Shown in pieces: positions 41,965 through 51,242 of a stretch of DNA of 56,814 bases (the first letter of the stretch is position 1; every line of letters begins with the position of its first letter). The position numbers and the translations under genes are program-made. Origin of the DNA: Candidatus Poribacteria bacterium (GTDB lineage: Bacteria; Poribacteria; WGA-4E; WGA-3G). The stretch lies in NCBI GenBank assembly GCA_022394775.1, contig JAGFCB010000174.1:1-56814 (forward strand), read 5' to 3'. Below the pieces are notes generated by a model. It saw only the letters and a program-made list of their open reading frames with translations, ran no database searches and was not told the origin of the DNA.

Positions 41965-43104
41965 ATGCGAATTATCCGAATATCTATCTTCAGCTGCATC
42001 TTCATTCTGTTTACCGGTTCTCAGGTGTTCGCGGATTCTTTTGTGTCTGATAGGGTGATACTTTATCGGACCTTACGCAAGTTAAAGTTCCGCGTCTCAG
42101 AAATATCGGCGACATATCCGGCGCGTCTGGATCGGTACGATGCGTTGTTCTTACAAGATATCGATGAGGCACCAACTGAAACGGAGGTTCAGGATATAAA
42201 AAAATTTGTCAACGAGGGTGGCACCTTAATCGTGGCGGGTGAAAATCAGGCATTAAGTCAACTCTATTCGGCGTTTGGCTTGGAACTACGAGCGTTAAAA
42301 ACAAAGTTGTGGCACGCACAACGAATTCCGGAGGAACGGCTCTTTCTACAGCATCCTGTTGACGAAGTTTACACCGGTACAGATGCCACGATCGCGTCTT
42401 CGCAACCTGAAGTCGCTGTGCTTTACGGGAGAGAGAACGATGCGGTAATTGTAACGCTACGTGACGGGGAAGGACGCGCCTTCTTCATCGCTTCCGACAA
42501 GCTGTTCAGTCAATATTGGCTGCTGAAGAGTGGCAACGCGATGTTCCTCTACAATTTGATGTCGACACTCCCCGATAAGGCGCGGATCGGGCTTGCTGTG
42601 AGGAGATACTACACAAGTGAAACCAAGCCTCCGAATCCGTTTGCGGCACTTTTGTTCCGAACACCGGGAGGTCTGGCGGCTATGTTTATCTGCCTGACAC
42701 TCTTCGTTTTTATTGCTTTACGCGGACGGCGATTCGGTAGACCGCTGGATGCGGAGGAAAAAAATAGGCGACTGAGTTCTGAATACGTTCACGCGATGAC
42801 GGCACTCTATCAGAAGGGCAACACACGCCCAGAGATTTTACGGCATCTTCGCGACATGTTCAAGACTGACCTCGGTATCCGCTGGCGTGTTAATCCGAAT
42901 TTGGATACACCCACCTTTTTGGAAGAATTAGCGCAACGTGGCGTTATTGATGAAGCGGGTGAACTCACAAAATTAATGACGGAATTGGAACCGTCTGAGC
43001 ATATATCAGAGTCGCGGTTGCTTGATGTCGCGAAGCGTGTTGAAGCGTATCGTGAAATTGCGAAGATCGGTGGGACGAAATTGACCGCACGTCGGAATTT
43101 CTAA
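41965..43104 (+). CDS. DUF4350 domain protein
   Basis: 379 residues: signal peptide (SCIFILFTGSQVFA), an extracytoplasmic GATase-like domain (about 30-200) with YDALFLQDIDEAPTETEVQDIKKFVNEGG and an EGRAFFIASDKLFSQYW segment, a transmembrane helix (LAAMFICLTLFVFIALRGRRFG) and a cytoplasmic helical tail. This is the usual DUF4350 layout and position, between DUF4129 and MoxR. Start ATG with AAAGGCG upstream. Confidence 0.8.
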   Translation: MRIIRISIFSCIFILFTGSQVFADSFVSDRVILYRTLRKLKFRVSEISATYPARLDRYDALFLQDIDEAPTETEVQDIKKFVNEGGTLIVAGENQALSQLYSAFGLELRALKTKLWHAQRIPEERLFLQHPVDEVYTGTDATIASSQPEVAVLYGRENDAVIVTLRDGEGRAFFIASDKLFSQYWLLKSGNAMFLYNLMSTLPDKARIGLAVRRYYTSETKPPNPFAALLFRTPGGLAAMFICLTLFVFIALRGRRFGRPLDAEEKNRRLSSEYVHAMTALYQKGNTRPEILRHLRDMFKTDLGIRWRVNPNLDTPTFLEELAQRGVIDEAGELTKLMTELEPSEHISESRLLDVAKRVEAYREIAKIGGTKLTARRNF

Positions 43105-43204
43105 GTGAATCAATTTGATTACAAACGCACTCTGCGGGGTATTTGCTTGGGTATTTCTTCAGAGTTTGTAACCCCGCTGCTGTAAAGGTAATTACGGAAT
43201 CTAC

Positions 43205-43210
43205 TATAAT
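43205..43210 (+). promoter_or_regulatory. Candidate -10 element before the PII-like gene
   Basis: A perfect TATAAT with only a weak -35 (TGTAAA, spacer 18). It would give the PII-like gene its own leader of about 55 nt inside the cluster. Confidence 0.35.
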
Positions 43211-43273
43211 TGCAAGTCGTAGTTGAGGGTAAACGAATACACGATCCCACTTGGTTTCAACAAGGAGAATCGC

Positions 43274-43576
43274 ATGAAAAAGATAGAATGTATCATTCTT
43301 CCGCTCAAGTTGGCAGCGGTAAAAAAAGCACTCAGAAATATGGGTGTTCGGAACATGAGGGTCAGTCACGGGTTCGGGCGTGGCTCTGCACATATCGAAT
43401 TATATCGCGTCAACGGATACCCAATAGAAGTTGACCCAAGATTGTTATATCGCCTCAATAGATACCCGATGGAAACTGATTCAAAATTGAAAATCGAAAT
43501 CAGTGTTGAGGAAGAGAATGTTAACACGGCTGTTGAAGCCATAAAACAGGCTGTTGCCGCTGGCGAAACCGCCTAA
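43274..43576 (+). CDS. Divergent PII-like signalling protein with duplicated T-loop segment
   Basis: 100 residues from the ATG at 43274 (AAGGAG 8 nt upstream). The first half follows GlnB: MKKIECIILPLKLAAVKKAL, GVRNMRV, GFGRGSAHIELYR. The T-loop then holds a 15-residue unit (43-57) repeated in tandem (58-72): LYRVNGYPIEVDPRL and LYRLNRYPMETDSKL. After KLKIEISVEEENVNTAVEAI the protein stops, lacking the last about 25 residues of GlnB that complete the nucleotide site. It is probably a PII paralogue that controls a membrane partner rather than glutamine synthetase; partner unknown. Confidence 0.75.
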   Translation: MKKIECIILPLKLAAVKKALRNMGVRNMRVSHGFGRGSAHIELYRVNGYPIEVDPRLLYRLNRYPMETDSKLKIEISVEEENVNTAVEAIKQAVAAGETA

Positions 43577-43634
43577 ATTGTACCTCTTTGATGGGAGGTT
43601 TGCGACTTCTTGTCATGAAAAGGCACCTTAATAT

Positions 43635-44588
43635 ATGAGTAATCTCGTTCAAACAGTTTTTGAGAAGATGAAGCAGGAAGCGCAGAAGGTGATTGTCGGA
43701 CAGACAGAACTTTTTGAGCTTGTCGTTGTCAGCCTATTTTCAGGCGGGCATGTGTTATTAGAAGGGGTTCCGGGGACAGCGAAAACGCTGATTGCCAAAA
43801 CACTGGCGATGGTGGTTTCCGGGGTATTCAGTCGTGTCCAGTTTACCCCGGATCTGATGCCGTCGGATATCGTTGGCACCAGCGTCTATGATTTGACGAC
43901 GAACCAATTTAATCTCAAGCGGGGTCCCGTTTTCACGAATGTACTACTCGCTGATGAGATCAACCGAGCACCTGCGAAGACCCAATCCGCGCTTTTGGAA
44001 TGTATGGAGGAACGACAGGTCAGCATTGACGGGATCCGCTATGAATTGTCGCCGCCGTTTATGGTGTTAGCGACGCAAAACCCGATTGAGTATGAAGGCA
44101 CATACCCGCTCCCTGAAGCACAACTCGACCGGTTTCTGTTCAAATTACGTGTCGATTATCCCGCGCGAGAGGTGGAAACCCAAATTTTGATGAACTATCA
44201 CCACGGGTTTAACGCCACGCGTTTGGAAGCCGTCGGGATTGAGAGTGTCGTTGACAGTGACTCGCTCCAAGCATGTCAGGCGGAGATTCAAGCGGTCACG
44301 GTTGAGGATACGATCTTCAACTATATCGTCGGTTTAGCTGAGGCATCTCGGAACTCGAATGAATTGGTTTTAGGCGGGAGTCCGCGGGCTTCGATCGCAC
44401 TTTTATTAGCAAGCAAAACTTACGCAGCACTTCAAGGGCGCGACTATATTTTGCCTGACGATGTTAAATTCTTAGCACCCCATGTGTATCGGCATCGCAT
44501 TCTGTTGAAACCCGATGCTGAAATTGAGGGGTTAACCCCGGACGATGTGATTGATCGGTTACTCGCAGAAGCCGAGATTCCGCGTTAG
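43635..44588 (+). CDS. MoxR-family AAA+ ATPase
   Basis: 317 residues. Walker [13 protein letters not shown], Walker [28 protein letters not shown], sensor 1 in [24 protein letters not shown], sensor 2 in [15 protein letters not shown]. MoxR ATPases act as chaperones that mature vWA-type partners, here the DUF58 protein 8 bp downstream. All motifs are intact. Confidence 0.93.
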   Translation: MSNLVQTVFEKMKQEAQKVIVGQTELFELVVVSLFSGGHVLLEGVPGTAKTLIAKTLAMVVSGVFSRVQFTPDLMPSDIVGTSVYDLTTNQFNLKRGPVFTNVLLADEINRAPAKTQSALLECMEERQVSIDGIRYELSPPFMVLATQNPIEYEGTYPLPEAQLDRFLFKLRVDYPAREVETQILMNYHHGFNATRLEAVGIESVVDSDSLQACQAEIQAVTVEDTIFNYIVGLAEASRNSNELVLGGSPRASIALLLASKTYAALQGRDYILPDDVKFLAPHVYRHRILLKPDAEIEGLTPDDVIDRLLAEAEIPR

Positions 44589-44596
44589 GTAGAAAG

Positions 44597-45952
44597 ATGC
44601 ATTTAAGCAACCGGCTCCTCATTTTCCTGTTTCCCGTCGCCATCCCCATCGCGCTTTACGACGTGTCCCCGAACCTGCTCTTTATCGGTGGTGCTTATCT
44701 GATACTCCTATTTGGCGTGAGTGCGATAGATTACGCTACAAATCCGCTGTTTAAACGGGTCGAGATACATCGCGAGATGAGTTCCAAATTCTCGTTGGGT
44801 GTGGCGAATGTTGTAACACTGAAAGTTATCAATCGTTCTCGCCATCGGTTGCGACTGCGGATTAAAGACGATTTTCCTGACGAATTTTTGTATGAACAGG
44901 TGCTTCACGACTGTTCGGTTCCACCGATGCAACATTTCGATGTCGTGTATCGTCTCACACCCCTGCGGCGTGGCATTTATCAGTTCGTAGATATTCATCT
45001 CCAGTGTTCCGGTGTTTTAGGACTGATCGTTCGGCGGCGACGCGTCCCCGCGGCGATGGAGATAAAGGTCTATCCGAACCTACAAGCGATTCAGCAGTAT
45101 GAACTCTTAGTGAAACGTGGGATGCTCCATCAGATCGGACTGAAAATTTCTCGACAGTTCGGGGAAGGTACAGAGATGGAGCGGCTTCGCGAATACTCAC
45201 CCGACGACGATTTCCGACGTATCGATTGGAACGCCACTGCCCGTCAACGTAAACCGATTGTGCGAGAGTTTGAGACGGAACGGAGCCAGGATGTTATGAT
45301 TCTGCTGGATACCGGTAGACTCATGGCATCGCCGATCCTTATGGATGCGTCCGCGCTGTCGCCTACATCATCAACGTCTCAAAAGGCGATGCTCAAATTG
45401 GATTATGCCGTCAATACCACTTTGATGACGGCTTATGTCTCAACGCTTAAAGGCGATAAGGTGGGGTTGATTGCTTTTGCGGATAGTGTCCACCAATACC
45501 TTGCCCCGAAGGCGGGTAAAAAGCAGTTTCTTACGATGTTAGAAACCATCTACGCGCTTCCTGTTCATTCAGTTGAACCCGATTTTGAAGAAGCGTTCAA
45601 ATATCTCGCAGCAAAACAGCGGAAGCGCGCGCTTATTATCCTTTTTACTGACATCTTGGACAACGATTCCGCTGAAGGGATTGCCACGTACGTAACGCAG
45701 CTTTCCAGACATCACCTCGTTGTCTGCGTGACTTTGACAGATTCTGGCATCGTTGCGTTAGCGGAACAAAACACTAAAGACTCTAAATCGGTTTATCAAA
45801 AGGCGATTGCTGAACGGTTGCTACAGGAGAAGCACGCGACGTTAGAGATTCTGCGGCGGCAGGGGGTTATCACAATTGATGTCCCGGCGCATCAGTTGAC
45901 GATGGCAGTGGTGAATAAATACTTGGAGCTGAAGGCGAAATCAAGGATTTGA
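44597..45952 (+). CDS. DUF58 domain protein (vWA-like)
   Basis: 451 residues: two N-terminal membrane helices, a beta-rich segment, and the DUF58 core with RLREYSPDDDFRRIDWNATARQRKPIVREFE. Next comes a vWA-like domain with DVMILLDTGRLM (a degenerate MIDAS, usually DxSxS) and ALIILFTDILDNDS. Partner of MoxR. The terminal segment ends MAVVNKYLELKAKS. Its stop is 23 bp from the stop of the convergent SpoIIM gene. Confidence 0.88.
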   Translation: MHLSNRLLIFLFPVAIPIALYDVSPNLLFIGGAYLILLFGVSAIDYATNPLFKRVEIHREMSSKFSLGVANVVTLKVINRSRHRLRLRIKDDFPDEFLYEQVLHDCSVPPMQHFDVVYRLTPLRRGIYQFVDIHLQCSGVLGLIVRRRRVPAAMEIKVYPNLQAIQQYELLVKRGMLHQIGLKISRQFGEGTEMERLREYSPDDDFRRIDWNATARQRKPIVREFETERSQDVMILLDTGRLMASPILMDASALSPTSSTSQKAMLKLDYAVNTTLMTAYVSTLKGDKVGLIAFADSVHQYLAPKAGKKQFLTMLETIYALPVHSVEPDFEEAFKYLAAKQRKRALIILFTDILDNDSAEGIATYVTQLSRHHLVVCVTLTDSGIVALAEQNTKDSKSVYQKAIAERLLQEKHATLEILRRQGVITIDVPAHQLTMAVVNKYLELKAKSRI

Positions 45953-45975
45953 ATCGGGGTGTTTGCGGAAAGGAT

Positions 45976-46944
45976 TTACGCACGCGATGACGGCGAGGTA
46001 TCCACGTTAGGGGCTTTCATAGCGAAAAGGTAGGTAAACAGTAAGATCCCTGTCAAAGCACCGAACCCGATCTTGACAGTATCTGGCAGACCGGAAGGCG
46101 ACACAAACCCTTCAATGGTTCCGGCGATGATGAGCAGGAAAACGCATCCACCCAGCAAGCGGATGGCGACACCGGCAGCGTCCGTCAAAGCACGTTTCCG
46201 TGTAAAATGTGACGGTGCGATGAGTGAATACCCCAACTTTAATCCGGCACCACCCGCAATGAAGATCGTTGTGAGTTCAATATAACCGTGCGGTGACACA
46301 AATGACCAGAGTGCCATTGCGACCCCATTAACGTCGCATAACCCGGCAACCCCGCCGATGAGAATACCGTTGATGACCAAAATATAGGCAGTGCCTACCA
46401 TGAACATGATGCCCCACGCGAAGGCATAAAATGCGACCTGAATGTTGTTCGTCATCACAAAAGATGCGAATAGATTGCGCCGCTCCGCGGATGTATCGTT
46501 CCACGCACCGTCTTCCAATTCTTTGATGTGGGATACAAAATGTTCGGGGACTATTTTTTCCGCGAATTCAGGGGTCGTCAAAGCGATCCAATACGCTGCC
46601 CCAAATGCGAGGACGAACATCAGGAACGATGCACCGATAAAACTGAGGTTTTCTCGGAAGACTGTCGGAAAACCGTAATGAAGGAATTGCCGGAGGGTGC
46701 CGCGCTTGAAAGGAGAAGTCTGATAAACCGTAGTGTGTGCACGTGATGCGAGTTCGTTGAGATATGGAACACACCGGTCCTGCGGGAAATCGCGGCGTGC
46801 TATCGCTAAATCAGATGTGACGCGCCGGTACAAATACCCAAGCCGATTGAGTTGTGCTGCATTCGAGTTGCGCGGACGGTTTAGCAGGATCTCAAGTTCG
46901 TTCCAAGTCTCTTGTTTTTTGGAAATAAATTCTGTAATTGTCAT
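45976..46944 (-). CDS. Stage II sporulation protein M-like membrane protein
   Basis: 322 residues with an N-terminal helical cytosolic part (ETWNELEILLNRPRNSNAAQLNRLGYLYRR) and about six membrane helices. SpoIIM/DUF95 hallmarks: NNIQVAFYAFAWGIMFMVGTAYILV, the loop LWSFVSPHGYIELTTIFIAGGAGLKLG. Outside sporulating bacteria this family pairs with RDD and MoxR/DUF58 genes, as here. It is the only gene of the cluster on the minus strand, so it is expressed separately. Confidence 0.87.
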   Translation of the reverse strand: MTITEFISKKQETWNELEILLNRPRNSNAAQLNRLGYLYRRVTSDLAIARRDFPQDRCVPYLNELASRAHTTVYQTSPFKRGTLRQFLHYGFPTVFRENLSFIGASFLMFVLAFGAAYWIALTTPEFAEKIVPEHFVSHIKELEDGAWNDTSAERRNLFASFVMTNNIQVAFYAFAWGIMFMVGTAYILVINGILIGGVAGLCDVNGVAMALWSFVSPHGYIELTTIFIAGGAGLKLGYSLIAPSHFTRKRALTDAAGVAIRLLGGCVFLLIIAGTIEGFVSPSGLPDTVKIGFGALTGILLFTYLFAMKAPNVDTSPSSRA

Positions 46945-46989
46945 GACGGGAAATAGTTTTCAGTTATCAGTTACCCTGATTCGTGGATT

Positions 46990-47018
46990 TTGCTATAACA
47001 CATGCGTTGTGCTATAAT
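46990..47018 (+). promoter_or_regulatory. Promoter of the RDD gene
   Basis: TTGCTA (46990-46995), 17-bp spacer, TATAAT (47013-47018) preceded by TGC (extended -10). Element C at 47041-47132 lies between this promoter and the RDD start, so it is transcribed in the 5' leader. Confidence 0.7.
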
Positions 47019-47040
47019 CGGAATGTGAACTTTCTTTATT

Positions 47041-47132
47041 AGAACTTACGCAATTTGCTGATGAGGACCTACGACCCGCACGCCGCTGGCGAGGTTTAAA
47101 ACCTCGCCAGCAAATGGAGCCGCGTAAGTCCA
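47041..47132. mobile_element. Element C copy in the leader of the RDD gene
   Basis: Left end AGAACTTACGCA; right end CGCGTAAGTCCA (47121-47132), a partly decayed partner. Internal hairpin GCTGGCGAGGTTT/AAACCTCGCCAGC. Confidence 0.7.
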
Positions 47133-47205
47133 GCTTACATAATTAAACTCTATTTTATCTCAAAAATCAAGTCTTTTCACATCGAAAGGGAGCAACACCT
47201 TCAAA

Positions 47206-47973
47206 ATGAATGAACAATTGTCCATAGAGACGCCGGAACAGATTGATCTTAGTTTTCAGAAAGCAGGTATCGGATCGCGTTTCTATGCGGCACTGATTGA
47301 TACCGGACTGCTCGCGCTAATTGCCCTTATCGGGTATTATGTCAACCGAAATTTCATAAGGGAACTTGGGGATACGCTTGGGAATTGGCTCGGTGCGTTT
47401 GGGGGCGTTATCGTCTTCGCGCTCTTCTGGGGCTATTACATGGTGTCTGAGGTTACCACGAACGGGCAATCTCTCGGAAAACGCGCCCTCGGTTTACGCG
47501 TCATTAAGGAAGGCGGCTACCCCATCGGTTTCGCAGACTCAGCGATCCGTAATCTGGTACGGCTTGTCGATTTTCTACCTTTTTTCTACGGTGCAGGGCT
47601 GCTCGCTATGCTCATCAATAAGGATTGGCGACGGTTAGGGGACTTGGCTGCGGGGACGCTGGTCGTGAAAACCGCACCTACAGACCGGGGACTTACCGGT
47701 ACGCATTCAAAAGGGGTGCCCGCTGTTTATATTCCACCACAGGAAACATTTACCTATTCAGCTTGGATCCGACCTGAACTGGTCACAGAGACCGAGTTGC
47801 GGGTGATCCGTGAATATCTTGGACGGCGCGGGATGCTCCCGAAATCCCGTCGTTCGGAACTCGCACGCACTATCGCCAGCCCTATCGTCGAAAAGATGGG
47901 CGGTAGGGGTTCTATCAGTTACGATAAATTTTTAGAGGAAGTCTACTCGCTTAAAACATCAGAGACCTCCTGA
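47206..47973 (+). CDS. RDD-family membrane protein
   Basis: 255 residues. RDD domain of three hydrophobic helices (about 15-160): FQKAGIGSRFYAALIDTGLLALIALIGYY, GQSLGKRALGLRVIKEGGYPIG, and DWRRLGDLAAGTLVV. The C-terminal 90 residues are soluble (RPELVTETELRVIREYLGRRG). RDD proteins are linked to transport or to the SpoIIM/MoxR cluster; role unknown. Confidence 0.87.
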   Translation: MNEQLSIETPEQIDLSFQKAGIGSRFYAALIDTGLLALIALIGYYVNRNFIRELGDTLGNWLGAFGGVIVFALFWGYYMVSEVTTNGQSLGKRALGLRVIKEGGYPIGFADSAIRNLVRLVDFLPFFYGAGLLAMLINKDWRRLGDLAAGTLVVKTAPTDRGLTGTHSKGVPAVYIPPQETFTYSAWIRPELVTETELRVIREYLGRRGMLPKSRRSELARTIASPIVEKMGGRGSISYDKFLEEVYSLKTSETS

Positions 47974-47992
47974 AGCAGTTAAGGAAATAGCC

Positions 47993-48997
47993 GTGTCAGA
48001 GAAAAACGATCCTTCACAAGCGAATAATGGTCCACCGACACTACGTGCGTTGGGACTTGGTGAACTTCTGGATACGACGTTCAGCCTCTATCGTACGCAT
48101 TTCTGGTCATTCTTTGGCATCGCTTCCGGTTACTTTATGGCGATGACCATAGCGATTTCGATTGCTTTCCTTGACGACGCAGCCGGACGTGGCGCGATGG
48201 TGGCGATCTGGGTACCTACCGTCATTGCTGTCTTTGGGATCTTTCTTTTTCTGGTGAGTCGGCTTGTTTTGGCGGGTGCACAGGTCTGTTTGGGGAATAC
48301 AATCAGCGTGAGGGACGTGCTAAATCAGGGGAAGCAACGATTTTTGTCATATTTCGTCGGTTCATTTTTATTCGGAGTCATCACGTTTTTCTGTTTAGTT
48401 CTCCTACTTTTTATCATTGGGTTTTTGGCGTTACTTTATGTCCAGAGTGCTATCGGAACAGATGGCGTAGCAGTAGCACTCAATCTCATTCTCAGAGTGT
48501 TTACGACACTTCCAACGGTTGGCATCGTCGGTTTCTTCATAACTTATTGGAGTTTCTTTGCTTGCGCTATGTGGCTGGAACGGACATCCATGGGCGTTGG
48601 ATTCAAGCGAGGTCGTGAGTTAATCAGAGGCAAAGGCAGATGGTGGCGCGTCATTGGGACGGTCATCGCGATTTTCCTGCTCTCTGTCGCTATCGGTTTT
48701 ATACTCCGCACTGTTTTTGCGTTTCTACTTGTTCTTATTGGGCTTGAAGGTGTAGGCAACTTTAGGGAAACTGTACAATGGATGGTACTCTGGGAGCTTC
48801 CGACAAAACTGTCTGAGTTACGGCTCTCTTACGCGCTGATGTACCTGATTAACTTAGGGATTGATACCTTCACGATGCCGATTTGGGTGATCGGTTTTAC
48901 GCGCCTCTATTTCGATCAACGTATTCGGAAAGAGGGATTTGATATTGAGGTAATGGCGACGCGCCAAGAGGTAGACAGTGATGCCAAAACAATTTGA
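47993..48997 (+). CDS. Multi-spanning membrane protein, GPDPase-membrane-domain-like (copy 3)
   Basis: 334 residues from a GTG with AAGGA upstream. Family marks: LGELLDTTFSLYRTHFWSFFGI, RELIRGKGRWWRVIG, LYFDQRIRKEGFDIEVMA. About seven hydrophobic helices. It lies 19 bp after the RDD gene and overlaps copy 4 by about 17 bp, so RDD, copy 3 and copy 4 form one unit. Confidence 0.75.
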   Translation: MSEKNDPSQANNGPPTLRALGLGELLDTTFSLYRTHFWSFFGIASGYFMAMTIAISIAFLDDAAGRGAMVAIWVPTVIAVFGIFLFLVSRLVLAGAQVCLGNTISVRDVLNQGKQRFLSYFVGSFLFGVITFFCLVLLLFIIGFLALLYVQSAIGTDGVAVALNLILRVFTTLPTVGIVGFFITYWSFFACAMWLERTSMGVGFKRGRELIRGKGRWWRVIGTVIAIFLLSVAIGFILRTVFAFLLVLIGLEGVGNFRETVQWMVLWELPTKLSELRLSYALMYLINLGIDTFTMPIWVIGFTRLYFDQRIRKEGFDIEVMATRQEVDSDAKTI

Positions 48998-50003
48998 TGA
49001 CTTGCAAGCGAGGGGCATTGCGGAGCAAGATTCGCAACCCGATATAATGAATGATTTGCCTAAACTGCACGCGATGCGGTTTGGTGAACTTCTGGATACG
49101 ACGTTCTACCTCTATCGTACGCATTTCTGGTCGTTTCTTCGGATAGCATCTGGTTATTTCATCGCGATGGGCATCGCGGTATCAATCTGTTTCTTTGATG
49201 ATTCGAAGGGACGGGCAGAGATAATAAGACTCTGGACCCCCACTATCGTTGCTATTTTTGGTGTCTCTCTTTTCGTGGTAAGTGGACTTGTGTTTGCCAG
49301 TGCACAGGCTTACTTGGAAAAAACTGTTAGAACGGGTGCTGTCCTCGGACGTGCGGGACGGCAATTTTTTCGGTGTTTCGTTGGTTCGCTTATATACGCG
49401 GTGCTGGCAACGCTTTTCACTTTTCTCTTACTTTTGCCGTTCGGCGGAATTCTCAATGTTGTTGGATCTTCTGAATCCTTAACGATTATCTTTGGTTTGG
49501 TTGCTTTATTGGTTATGGGGGGTGTCATAATTTGTTTTCTGACTTATTGGTGTTTCTTCGCTGCTGCTATTTTAGTGGAAGACAAATCAATATGGATTGG
49601 ACTGAGGCGTAGACGTGACTTGATTGGGGGCACATGGTGGCAGGTCATAGGCACGATGGGCGCGATTTTCCTGCTTTCTTCCGCTATTGATTTTGTGTTT
49701 CGCATTGCTTTCGGATCCTTGCTAACGTTAGCAGGATTTGTTGAAATCGGGGAGCTTATGAATGAAACGATTCGATGGGTGGTAGTTTGGGAACATTTTC
49801 CGATAAAGCGCGCCGAGTTTCCGCTTTCTTATATACTGATGTATTTTATCAACTTAAGCGTTGGGACGTTCACGCTGCCGATCTGGGTGATCGGTTGCAC
49901 ACTTCTCTATTTCAATCAGCGCATTCGCCAAGAGGGATTTGATATTGAGGTAATGGCGACGCACCAAGAGCGAACAGGTGAATCAGGGTTTGTGAGCGAA
50001 TAA
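48981..50003 (+). CDS. Multi-spanning membrane protein, GPDPase-membrane-domain-like (copy 4)
   Basis: 340 residues from the ATG at 48981 (AGAGG upstream; GTG at 48978 is an alternative). Almost repeats copy 3 in its key blocks: FGELLDTTFYLYRTHFWSFLRI, RRDLIGGTWWQVIGTM, LLYFNQRIRQEGFDIEVMAT. A recent tandem duplication of copy 3. Two copies in one operon suggest a hetero-oligomer. Confidence 0.75.
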   Translation: MPKQFDDLQARGIAEQDSQPDIMNDLPKLHAMRFGELLDTTFYLYRTHFWSFLRIASGYFIAMGIAVSICFFDDSKGRAEIIRLWTPTIVAIFGVSLFVVSGLVFASAQAYLEKTVRTGAVLGRAGRQFFRCFVGSLIYAVLATLFTFLLLLPFGGILNVVGSSESLTIIFGLVALLVMGGVIICFLTYWCFFAAAILVEDKSIWIGLRRRRDLIGGTWWQVIGTMGAIFLLSSAIDFVFRIAFGSLLTLAGFVEIGELMNETIRWVVVWEHFPIKRAEFPLSYILMYFINLSVGTFTLPIWVIGCTLLYFNQRIRQEGFDIEVMATHQERTGESGFVSE

Positions 50004-50358
50004 TGGCTATCAGCAGTAAACTGAAACTGTTCACTGAAGACTTCTGTCAAATTTGCCCAAATATAACCCAAGTTGCTACTAACAGATTTTGAACGTTTCG
50101 ATGAGGTTTTCAACCTCTTTCCCCACCCCAGAGGGGTGATATATCTATAGAAACAGTATATCCGACCTCTTGCACTCCCGGGGAATGCCATAGGGCATTC
50201 ATACCGTTGATTCCGGAGTGCTATGTGTATAAAAAGGTGGCTACTTGAGTAAATATAAAAAGCGTGCTAAAATGGAGATCTTACCTAAAGAAAACTGCCT
50301 GGTGCAGTAACTATCTGAATTTGCATAGTAAGTTAAGCCTGAACAGGAGGTAAATTTT
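50004..50358. other. Intergenic region with a nested palindrome and a promoter
   Basis: Contains a nested hairpin at 50172-50221 (outer GCACTCCCGG with CCGGAGTGC, inner GAATGCC with GGGCATTC) and the promoter at 50245-50273. No gene seen. Confidence 0.55.
50245..50273 (+). promoter_or_regulatory. Promoter of the LamG gene
   Basis: TTGAGT (50245-50250), 17-bp spacer, TAAAAT (50268-50273) with TGC in front of the -10. Leader of about 80 nt, then AGGAGG and the GTG start. Confidence 0.65.
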
Positions 50359-51186
50359 GTGAAGATTTTAACGATAATTCTGTTAGCACTCACTTGTGTC
50401 ATTCTCCTCGAAACGGTTGGTGAGGCTGTACGGGAAGACGAATTGGTACTCTATCTCTCTTTTGATGAAGCGAAAGGCGATACAGCCAAGGATAAGTCTA
50501 AACACAAAAACGATGGGACCCTCCACAAAGCCAAGCGGGTCAAGGGTAAAATTGGCGATGGCATCGAACTTAGCGGGGACGCAGGCGGTTGGGTGGAAGT
50601 GCCAGATGCCGACTCTTTGGATATCACCGATGAAATCACCTTGATGTGTTGGGTGTATCCAACACAGTTCACGAATGAATGGTTCCGTATTATTGTGAAG
50701 ACATGGGCAGGTGATACCGCCCCGTGGATGGTCTATGGGTTCTACGAACAAGGCGGGTCTAATGGAAAGGTAGGTTTCATTATCTCTGTTGATAAAGGCA
50801 CAGAAAAACGGTGTGGCAACGGACCGAGTCCGCAGTTACCCCCGGACGAATGGACACATCTCGCAGCCACTTATGATGGGAGCAAGATGAAACTCTACTA
50901 TGATGGTGAAGTCAAAGTGGAAGTGGATGCCAAGGGTAAGATTGATACGAACGATGTCCCGGTGTCAATTGGACGGAACAGCGAAGGAAATCGTGAGCAT
51001 TACATCGGAAGCATCGATGAAGTTGCTATCTGGAGCGTTGCGCTTGATGAAGGCGAAATCCAAAAGGCAATGGATCAGGTTTTTGCTGTCGAGCCAGCGG
51101 ACAAGTTACCCACAAGTTGGGGTGCGATAAAAGGTGGGTACTTAAGAACGCCTAAATCGTTTACCTCACGGGGCCCAAGTTGGTAG
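50359..51186 (+). CDS. Secreted LamG/concanavalin-like lectin-domain protein
   Basis: 275 residues from a GTG with AGGAGG 7 nt upstream. Signal peptide (TIILLALTCVILLETVGEA). LamG/pentraxin-like jelly roll over residues 30-235: LVLYLSFDEAKGDTAKDKS, the strand DEITLMCWVYP, WTHLAATYDGSKMKLYYDGE, HYIGSIDEVAIWSVALDEGEIQ. Binds glycans or matrix on the cell surface. No catalytic domain is fused. The last 30 residues are a short tail. Confidence 0.87.
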   Translation: MKILTIILLALTCVILLETVGEAVREDELVLYLSFDEAKGDTAKDKSKHKNDGTLHKAKRVKGKIGDGIELSGDAGGWVEVPDADSLDITDEITLMCWVYPTQFTNEWFRIIVKTWAGDTAPWMVYGFYEQGGSNGKVGFIISVDKGTEKRCGNGPSPQLPPDEWTHLAATYDGSKMKLYYDGEVKVEVDAKGKIDTNDVPVSIGRNSEGNREHYIGSIDEVAIWSVALDEGEIQKAMDQVFAVEPADKLPTSWGAIKGGYLRTPKSFTSRGPSW

Positions 51187-51242
51187 CAAGCACCGCGCAC
51201 AACCAAAGGAACACAGCATGGGCATCGCGAATGTGGTGTCCA

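Noticed and set aside
45976..46944. Evidence of sporulation
   Set aside because: SpoIIM-like proteins are widespread in non-sporulating bacteria within MoxR/DUF58 clusters; no other sporulation gene is present.
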